A program made the translations under genes and the position numbers. Positions 1 through 4,656 of a stretch of 6,384 nt of DNA are shown piece after piece. Every line of letters starts with the position of its first letter. The stretch's first letter is position 1. The DNA comes from Acidobacteriota bacterium (GTDB taxonomy: Bacteria; Acidobacteriota; Terriglobia; UBA7540). The stretch covers positions 1 through 6,384 of the forward strand of contig PLWR01000077.1 of assembly GCA_003165615.1 (NCBI GenBank), read 5' to 3'. The notes below the pieces were generated by a model. It saw only the letters and a list, made by a program, of their open reading frames with translations. It had not been told where the DNA came from and made no database searches.

Positions 1-126
1 ATCCCCAACGCCCGGCTCTGCAAGGCGATGCTGGACCGGCTGACCGATCAGGCCCACATCATCGATACCGGCAAGGATTCGTATCGTTTCCTGAGAACCC
101 TGGCCAGGAAAGGCGGCAAGGCATGA
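1..126 (+). CDS. istB: IS21-family helper ATPase IstB, C-terminal end (partial)
   Basis: Reading from the first base, 41 codons and a TGA encode the last part of an IstB-like ATP-binding protein. IstB is the AAA+ ATPase that assists the IstA transposase of IS21-family elements in target choice and strand transfer. The visible stretch contains the family's C-terminal pattern: a [11 protein letters not shown] segment followed by a SYRFLRTL segment and a basic tail. The Walker motifs and the IstA gene must lie left of the window. The stop codon overlaps the ATG of the next gene in an ATGA arrangement. The short length limits certainty, but the identification is supported by the IS21-style end repeats further right. 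Confidence 0.82.
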   Translation: MPNARLCKAMLDRLTDQAHIIDTGKDSYRFLRTLARKGGKA

Positions 127-461
127 AGCAGCAATGGTATTACGCGCATCTGCGCTGGGCGGTGATGGTCGAAGGCAAACAAGGACTACGGGAGTGGAAG
201 GAGACGGTTCACATCTTCCTCAGTGAGGATCGCGAGGCCGCCTTCCAGCAGGCTCTCCTGATCGGCCGAAAGAACGAAGACTACCACGAAGAAGGCAGAA
301 GGCTGGTCGAGCAAAGACTGGCCGAAGTGGTCCAGCTCGATTGCCTGGGCACCAACCCAACCGAATTCCGGGTAAATCTGGGATCGAAAAAGACCAAAGA
401 GAAGCTGGCCTTCGAGCACATCTTCCACCCGGAAGAGATGCTGCCCGAAGCGGCCTTCTAA
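123..461 (+). CDS. DUF4288-like small protein, IS21 passenger gene
   Basis: This 112-residue soluble protein has no signal peptide or membrane segment. It begins with a [15 protein letters not shown] strand, has a central charged helix rich in Glu, Arg and Gln (about residues 35-67), then a [18 protein letters not shown] segment and an acidic C-terminus. This layout (WYxA start, a helix of the [12 protein letters not shown] type, VVxLDxLG) resembles the DUF4288 family, whose function is unknown; that assignment is from memory of the family pattern. The start ATG overlaps the istB stop (ATGA), and a purine-rich AGGAAAGG lies 9 bases upstream, so coupled translation with istB is likely. Because it sits between istB and the apparent right end of the element, it appears to be carried by the IS. 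A regulatory role in transposition or a host-interaction role are both unproven possibilities. Confidence 0.72.
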   Translation: MKQQWYYAHLRWAVMVEGKQGLREWKETVHIFLSEDREAAFQQALLIGRKNEDYHEEGRRLVEQRLAEVVQLDCLGTNPTEFRVNLGSKKTKEKLAFEHIFHPEEMLPEAAF

Positions 462-465
462 CCGG

Positions 466-480
466 ATCTCCGCCGGAGAT
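466..480. repeat. Short hairpin after the DUF4288-like gene
   Basis: ATCTCC, a 3-base GCC loop and GGAGAT form a perfect 6-bp stem that starts five bases after the stop codon of the small passenger gene. No T-tract follows, so it is a weak candidate for a terminator or mRNA 3' end structure. Confidence 0.4.
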
Positions 481-509
481 TACCTCTCCGGATGGGGCAG
501 CAGCGGCGC

Positions 510-568
510 TCCGTTCTGGTCCTGGCTCAAGTCGCCCTACGGGCTCCTTCCGCCAGGACCAGAACGGA
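510..568. repeat. 17-bp perfect inverted repeat with nested hairpin
   Basis: The arm at 510-526 (T followed by CCGTTCTGGTCCTGGC) is perfectly complementary to the arm at 552-568. The 25-base loop contains a second small hairpin, GCCC-TAC-GGGC (534-544). A folded transcript would make a long rod. It is followed by an A-rich stretch rather than T residues, so it is not a canonical terminator on the + strand. It lies inside the IS between the passenger gene and the end repeats; likely roles are insulation against readthrough, mRNA protection, or a protein-binding or cruciform site. Confidence 0.85.
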
Positions 569-591
569 ATAACCAAACATAAACCATGGGT

Positions 592-640
592 GGGGCCAAA
601 TCAGACGATCAAAAGGGGCCAATTCAGAGTAGCGAAATCA
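592..640. repeat. IS21-type right end with two subterminal repeats
   Basis: GGGGCCAAATCAGA at 592-605 and GGGGCCAATTCAGA at 615-628 match at 13 of 14 positions and are spaced 23 bases apart start to start. Multiple short direct repeats at the termini, bound by the transposase, are characteristic of IS21-family elements. The last bases before the interrupted kinase frame are AAATCA, and a terminal CA is the usual end of IS21 elements, so the boundary is placed at or within a few bases of 640. The left end and the target duplication are outside the window, so the exact boundary cannot be fixed. Confidence 0.7.
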
Positions 641-1283
641 TGATACCGTCATCCAGGGATGCACGGGCGTCTCCGCCCTGCTCGAAGCAGCTTCAATTGA
701 GGACAACAACAGCGGCGCGGGAAATGGACTGATGGACTTTGCGCGTCTTCAGCTTCGCAAAACCATCGATGAGGCGCGAGATGCACTTTGGAACCTGCAT
801 CAGGCTGACAGCGACGCCGCAAGTCTCGGCGAGAAGCTGGGAAGCATGACCCAAGTGGTTGAGAGCGAGTTCCATGTTCCCATCGCCTTCTCTATCGATG
901 GAACGCCCTATGCTATTAGCGCTCCAGTTGCCCATGACCTGCTTATGGTGGCCCGCGAGGCCGTTTCGAATGCCGTGCTGCATGGTCACCCGGCGCACGT
1001 GTGGGTTTCGCTCGAGTACAAGGCAAGCGAGCTGATTCTTCGCTTTGCCGACGACGGTTGCGGCTTTGAGACCAGCCTTTTGAAAACACAGGACGGCCAC
1101 CATTTTGGAATCAAGGGCATGAGAGAAAGAATCGAGCGCTGGGGAGGCGGGTTCAATTTGAAGAGCGCAATGGGGAAAGGGGTCCACATCGAAGTGCAGC
1201 TCCCGCGTAACCGTAGAAAAATACCGAGGTCACGGAACGCCCAATCCAACAGGGGCGATGCAGTCTCGACCAATCGTCCCTGA
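639..1283 (+). pseudogene. Sensor histidine kinase (HisKA_3/HATPase_c), 5' part lost to IS insertion
   Basis: From 639 the frame reads HDTVIQGCTGVSALLEA, the dimerisation/phospho-acceptor box of NarL/UhpB-type (HisKA_3) kinases, with the acceptor His as its first residue. An in-frame TAG at 630-632 lies within the IS end. The catalytic domain follows: N box AREAVSNAVLHG (about 951-986), G1 box DDGCGF (1050-1067), and a G2 region GIKGMRERIERWGG ending in GKGVHIEVQLP (about 1107-1202). A basic, low-complexity tail ends at the TGA. Such kinases autophosphorylate at this His and pass the phosphate to a LuxR-type regulator. Everything upstream of the His box, including sensor and membrane parts, is missing. 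The in-frame ATG at 732 gives a 183-residue product without the His box, so function as a kinase is not expected. The ATPase domain itself shows no internal damage, suggesting fairly recent inactivation. Confidence 0.85.
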
Positions 1284-1332
1284 CTGACCTGATCGAAACC
1301 ACTTCTGAATGAGCCCATGAATGCGCACCGAA

Positions 1333-1659
1333 TCACAAGTGAATCAGCCCTCGCTGCAAACCCGTAACGACTGCCTGTGTTCGATCGCTGTCATTAAGGC
1401 ACATCGATATCACGCTTACGTGGCACTTTACGGTGGCCTCGGTAATTCCCAACTCAATCGCGACTTCCTTGTTTGACTTGCCTTTCGCCAATAGCTCAAG
1501 CACCTCGCGTTCCCGCGCTCTCAGGCTTGAATCCGGCGTACGTGAAGCGAGTGTCTGCGACAGGGGTGACGGCAGGTATCGGCCACCGGAATGAACGCGG
1601 CGCACCGCGTCGACCAGCACCTGCTGGGGCAAGCCCTTCAACAGCCACGCGCCATCTCC
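1333..1659 (-). pseudogene. LuxR/NarL-family response regulator, receiver domain lost
   Basis: The - strand encodes DGAWLLKGLPQQVLVDAVRRVHSGG, the end of a receiver domain (the LLK motif holds the conserved lysine) and its linker. A GerE/LuxR-type HTH follows: LRAREREVLELLAKGKSNKEVAIELGITEATVK at about 1524-1426, then SDRTQAVVTGLQRGLIHL to the stop at 1333-1335. The phospho-accepting aspartate and most of the receiver domain are absent because homology ends near 1655, where transposase sequence on the other strand begins. The only initiation codon near the intact part is a TTG at 1639-1641, which would give 102 residues. The part after the recognition helix, CHVSVISMCLNDSDRTQ, departs from the usual VHVSNILxKLGVSDRTQ pattern, a further sign of decay. 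It converges on the kinase fragment with about 49 bases between the stops. An unphosphorylated DNA-binding stub is conceivable but less likely. Confidence 0.75.
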
Positions 1660-1935
1660 ATGACGAGGCGCAGAACCGCATGCACCAACGCGTTACACCC
1701 TCGCTCATGAAGCTGCGAAGATCTGCGGTCGAGCACCCCTTCGGCACCCTCAAGTACCGCATTTTCGGACAACCCCGCCTGCTGCGCGGCCTCAACGGAG
1801 CACGCACCGAAATCGGGCTCGCCCATGGCCTGCGACCTAAAGCGCATGGTCAACCTGCTCGGCGCACCGAAACTCGTTCAGGCATTCCCACCTTCATCCC
1901 ATCTGCAAGTCAAAGACAAAAGGCGCCCCAGTTAA
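1653..1935 (+). pseudogene. IS1182-like transposase C-terminal remnant, frameshifted
   Basis: The + strand frame starting at about 1653 reads HLHDEAQNRMHQ, then LMKLRRSAVEHPFGTLKY and LLRGLNGARTEIGLA. This is the C-terminal end of a DDE transposase of the IS1182-like type; its E-H-P-F-G-T-(I/L)-K motif holds the catalytic glutamate. At 1824 the frame shifts: the next frame from 1825 continues with MACDLKRMVNLLGAPKLVQAF and runs to the TAA at 1933-1935, matching the expected AYNLKRMVNLLG ending. One extra base or two lost bases at 1822-1825 explain the shift. All sequence before the final catalytic motif is missing, joined directly to the response regulator remnant. It cannot encode an active transposase. 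The exact family name is from motif memory and could be a related IS5-like group. Confidence 0.78.
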
Positions 1936-2040
1936 GGAGTGCCTTCCGTGTTCATCCCAGCTCGGTTTCGTAACAGACTCATTTCCTGGACCTTCCATTG
2001 TGCGCTCAGTTGCGTCGGGCCAGTTTGGTGTCGACTGCAT

Positions 2041-4482
2041 TCATTGCGCACGAGCGAGAGTGCGCATTATGGACTGTTGTGGCCGATCTTCGCGGAATGG
2101 CTTACCGTCGGCATACAGCTGAATCCGGCTTCGTATTGCTGCAGTCAGTGCCCCGTCCTTTTGGGACACTGCCAGATCCAGCGCTTGATTCGCGAGCGAG
2201 CGCGCCTTCACAAAATCGCCGGACTCCGCGTATGCCGCGGCCAAAGTATCAATTACCTCGGGATTCTTTCCAGAGGCGATTTCATTGGCGGCTTCAGCCA
2301 GCGCTACTGCTTCAGTACCGTTCCGAGTAGACGCATCCTGCGAAGTCGCCAGCAGCCACGCCGCCCCGGATAGTGCCGTGATGTTCTTTGGTTCCAGCTT
2401 TAGCGCGTTGCGCCAGTGGGCAAGAGCCTCCCCGCTCTTACCAAGACACTGAAGCGCCGTTGCCAGAGCTTCCTCGCCGGGGGTAAACTTCGGTCTGAGT
2501 TGAAGCGTCCGCTGGAGTTCCTGAAGCGCCTCATCCGCATGCCCCTGCTGAAGAAGAAACTTCCCAAGGTTGAACCGGCTCTCCACGAATTCGGGATTGA
2601 TGCGAATTGCCTCCCGGAGGTGTTTAAACGACTCCTGGACGTCCCCCTCGATGTACAAAGATAGCCCAAGCCCATTCTGAACACGGGCATCGTTGGCATC
2701 GAGGGTGAGGGCCTTTCTCCAAAACACAAGGGCTTCGCTGTTCCTGCCTTCGCCTTCCAAATCCATCGCCTGCCCCATCAACTTATAGAGATCGACGGCC
2801 GGCACCTGGATGTCCAGAATCCCATCGCTCGCAATATTTACAAACTCCGGAAGGTTCACTGCCCGATTCGCTGCTGTGGCGTTGTCGACAAGAATGGCCG
2901 GACTGTCGTTACCATCGGCGTCAAGATGCGTAAGATACATCTGCGTATAAGGCGATCTGGCCTTGGATGAAAACACAAGCCAGCGGCCATTCGGCGAGAA
3001 GCTGTGCCAGGAGTTCATGAGCGGCGTATTGGCTCGCAATCGGCGCGCCTTACCGCCACCAAACGGAACGATGAAGAGCTGGCTATCAGGGCGCATCAGT
3101 TGCCCGTTGTGGCATTGCACAAACACAATCCAGCGCCCGTCCGGCGATACCTTCGGGAAGTTATTGCTCATCCCATTTTGCGATGCGCCGGCAATAGGCT
3201 CAGGCACACCGCCCCGCCCCTCGTTGAATGGAATGCGGTAGAGATCGTACTGAATCGGCGTCTCGTTGGGATCGTTGGCATGGATCGCCATCTTCTGACC
3301 CTCCGCATGCGGATCTTTCGCCTCTGCCCGGGCAAACACAATGTACTTGCCGTCAGGACTCCAAACTCCGTCCGTCTGCACATACCTCGGATCGTCAGCG
3401 CCGGGCAGGGGCTGGCGTTTTCCGGTGGCGCGGCTATACCACTCAAGAATGCCGCGAGTCGGATAAAAAACCTGGAGGAACCGAAAGTCCTTGAAGTTTG
3501 TTACGAAGTAGCTCTTCGACACATCAAGGTTCGGCCCTGCGAAAGTGCTGACCACATACCTGCCGTCTGGTGATACCTGCGACATGAATCCCACCCGCGT
3601 CTGTCCAACCTGCCCATCGGTGTTCCACTGCACGATGTCCTTGTTCTGGATTGAAACATGCGGCTTCACAGATGTAAGCGCGTAGAGTCCCTTGTCGTTT
3701 GAAGGACCATCGATATCGATTCCCATCGTTTTTCCGTCCATGGAAAACGAATGGCAATTGGCGCAGGTCGGCATATCCTTCAACACGGTTCGGCTTTCGG
3801 GCTGGCGAATATCACGAACGCGCCAGTGAATAAGGTGAATTGCCGAAGGTGGCAGGGGTTGAACCGTGCCGTTTGCTCCTTCCGATGGCATCAGAGGCAC
3901 GTCACGATAAAAGATGGGCGCTCCCACCGGGTCTTTTGAAGTTGTAAGAGCCAGATGCGCCTGAGACGACGGCAAGTGCGCTCCACCGTAGCCGGTTATC
4001 GTTACCGTCGCCGACAACTCTTTGGAATGCGTCTGGATTGTCGCCCATGTCGCTGCAACTGGCGTCCACGTCCACGCAGCCGCCTGTTGCGGTGTGAGTT
4101 TCGGCAACTCATTTGTCTCGGAAATGCAATCCCGATCGATGGCGCCGATGCGCAGACGCTCCCCTTTGGTCACAATGTGGATGGCCGGAGTCTTGTCGCC
4201 AAACGTGACGTCAATGTGCCAGGAAACGGCAGCGGCATCGCGCCACAGAAATGTAGGGGGGGTAATGCCGGGCGGGAATATTGAACCGTTTTGTGGATAG
4301 TCGATGGAGATAGGCCAAAGCGACGCCTTGGCCGACGCGGGAACCGGGTTCCGCTCCTTGCCCAACACGCTGTTACGGAACGACAGAAACAGGACCAGCG
4401 CCAGGAAGACAGCCAGAATCGCAAATTTGGGCAAGTATACGCGCCTCTGCTTCCGCGGCGATTTTGAACTGAGGTCGAGCAT
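2041..4482 (-). CDS. Envelope-anchored PD40 propeller-TPR protein with CXXCH haem motif
   Basis: An 813-residue protein, family recognised but function unknown. The N-terminus is basic (KSPRKQRR) followed by a hydrophobic segment at residues 19-35, a signal anchor or uncleaved signal peptide, placing the rest in the periplasm. Residues 55-235 are beta-rich with no named domain seen. At 240-244 lies CANCH (nt 3751-3765), a c-type haem-attachment motif, in the context PTCANCHSFSMDGKTMGIDIDG. PD40/TolB-like propeller repeats follow, with SPDGRYVV (304-311), SPDGKYIVF (375-383), SPDGRWIVF (446-454) and SPNGRWLVF (496-504). From about 567 to 770 there are TPR units (for example EALVFWRKALTLDAND, ESFKHLREAIRINPEF, EALQELQRTLQLRP, EALAHWRNALKLEP). 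GGGAGAG (4488-4494) five bases before the ATG supports the start. It is co-directional with the upstream receptor but separated by a terminator. Haem binding is predicted from a single motif; the TPR part suggests protein partners. It may help sense or handle substrates at the envelope, which is inference. Confidence 0.85.
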   Translation of the reverse strand: MLDLSSKSPRKQRRVYLPKFAILAVFLALVLFLSFRNSVLGKERNPVPASAKASLWPISIDYPQNGSIFPPGITPPTFLWRDAAAVSWHIDVTFGDKTPAIHIVTKGERLRIGAIDRDCISETNELPKLTPQQAAAWTWTPVAATWATIQTHSKELSATVTITGYGGAHLPSSQAHLALTTSKDPVGAPIFYRDVPLMPSEGANGTVQPLPPSAIHLIHWRVRDIRQPESRTVLKDMPTCANCHSFSMDGKTMGIDIDGPSNDKGLYALTSVKPHVSIQNKDIVQWNTDGQVGQTRVGFMSQVSPDGRYVVSTFAGPNLDVSKSYFVTNFKDFRFLQVFYPTRGILEWYSRATGKRQPLPGADDPRYVQTDGVWSPDGKYIVFARAEAKDPHAEGQKMAIHANDPNETPIQYDLYRIPFNEGRGGVPEPIAGASQNGMSNNFPKVSPDGRWIVFVQCHNGQLMRPDSQLFIVPFGGGKARRLRANTPLMNSWHSFSPNGRWLVFSSKARSPYTQMYLTHLDADGNDSPAILVDNATAANRAVNLPEFVNIASDGILDIQVPAVDLYKLMGQAMDLEGEGRNSEALVFWRKALTLDANDARVQNGLGLSLYIEGDVQESFKHLREAIRINPEFVESRFNLGKFLLQQGHADEALQELQRTLQLRPKFTPGEEALATALQCLGKSGEALAHWRNALKLEPKNITALSGAAWLLATSQDASTRNGTEAVALAEAANEIASGKNPEVIDTLAAAYAESGDFVKARSLANQALDLAVSQKDGALTAAIRSRIQLYADGKPFREDRPQQSIMRTLARAQ

Positions 4483-4487
4483 TTAGA

Positions 4488-4494
4488 CTCTCCC
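4488..4494 (-). promoter_or_regulatory. Shine-Dalgarno site of the PD40-TPR gene
   Basis: On the - strand GGGAGAG lies five bases (TCTAA) before the ATG at 4480-4482. It fixes this ATG as the likely start, which is also the one that places the basic and hydrophobic N-terminal segment correctly. Confidence 0.6.
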
Positions 4495-4531
4495 GGCGCC
4501 ACGCTCGAGCTGTGACCCAATTTTCGCCAGT

Positions 4532-4537
4532 ATTTTA
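4532..4537 (-). promoter_or_regulatory. Possible -10 element for the PD40-TPR gene
   Basis: TAAAAT on the - strand sits in the only A/T-rich patch between the receptor's terminator and the PD40-TPR start, about 50 bases before the ATG. It matches TATAAT at five of six positions, but no convincing -35 box stands 16-18 bases upstream (CCGTCT or CGTCTT are poor matches). A promoter is expected here because of the terminator; the precise box is uncertain. Confidence 0.25.
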
Positions 4538-4571
4538 AATAAGGTTACATCGTAAGACGGCTCGTTTTCTC

Positions 4572-4593
4572 ATTCCGGGAATGCGGCATCCCG
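4572..4593. repeat. Small overlapping palindromes in the spacer
   Basis: ATTCC-G-GGAAT (4572-4582) is an 11-base palindrome, and its right half is also part of an imperfect inverted repeat, CGGGA (4576-4580) with TCCCG (4589-4593). It lies between the terminator and the candidate promoter of the PD40-TPR gene, where an operator could be expected. No regulator is known to match it and it may be chance. Confidence 0.25.
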
Positions 4594-4609
4594 CCCGATT
4601 GAAAGAATG

Positions 4610-4643
4610 AAAAAGCCCGGGCAGCGAACTCTCCTGCCCGGGC
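4610..4643 (-). terminator. Intrinsic terminator after the TonB-dependent receptor
   Basis: On the - strand GCCCGGGCAG (4643-4634), a 9-base loop and CTGCCCGGGC (4624-4615) form a perfect 10-bp GC-rich stem, followed at once by five T residues (4614-4610). It begins about 14 bases after the receptor's stop codon. This is a textbook Rho-independent terminator, so the downstream PD40-TPR gene is probably not simply cotranscribed with the receptor. Confidence 0.92.
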
Positions 4644-4656
4644 CTTTCACTCTAAG

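Larger units (their letters stand above)
1..640 (+). mobile_element. IS21-family insertion sequence, right portion
   Basis: The stretch combines the IstB C-terminus, a coupled DUF4288-like passenger gene, a strong inverted repeat and the repeated right end. It is bounded on the right by an abrupt switch into the middle of a histidine kinase reading frame, which is direct evidence of insertion. The element's left part, with istA and most of istB, lies before the window. The passenger gene makes it larger than the minimal two-gene IS21 layout. Confidence 0.75.

Noticed and set aside
466..480. Terminator for the DUF4288-like gene.
   Set aside because: The stem is only 6 bp and no T-tract follows, so it is listed as a hairpin only.
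220..576. A 118-codon - strand open frame across the passenger gene and the inverted repeat.
   Set aside because: It is antisense to the coupled DUF4288-like gene and its product is low-complexity Arg/Pro/Gly-rich.
1473..1973. A 166-codon + strand open frame.
   Set aside because: It is a chimera: its first part is antisense to the response regulator fragment, its middle is the transposase remnant, and its end is the wrong frame after the frameshift. Only the transposase portion is supported.
1936..2040. A terminal inverted repeat of the second IS or a terminator for the PD40-TPR gene.
   Set aside because: No convincing stem-loop with T-tract was seen, and without the left end of the IS no inverted repeat can be tested.
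1939..2373. Open frames on the + strand at the 3' end of the PD40-TPR gene.
   Set aside because: They overlap the TPR region antisense, have no family resemblance and no convincing ribosome site.
3004..3573. A 189-codon + strand open frame.
   Set aside because: It is a shadow of the PD40 region of the long - strand gene, which carries clear SPDG repeats.
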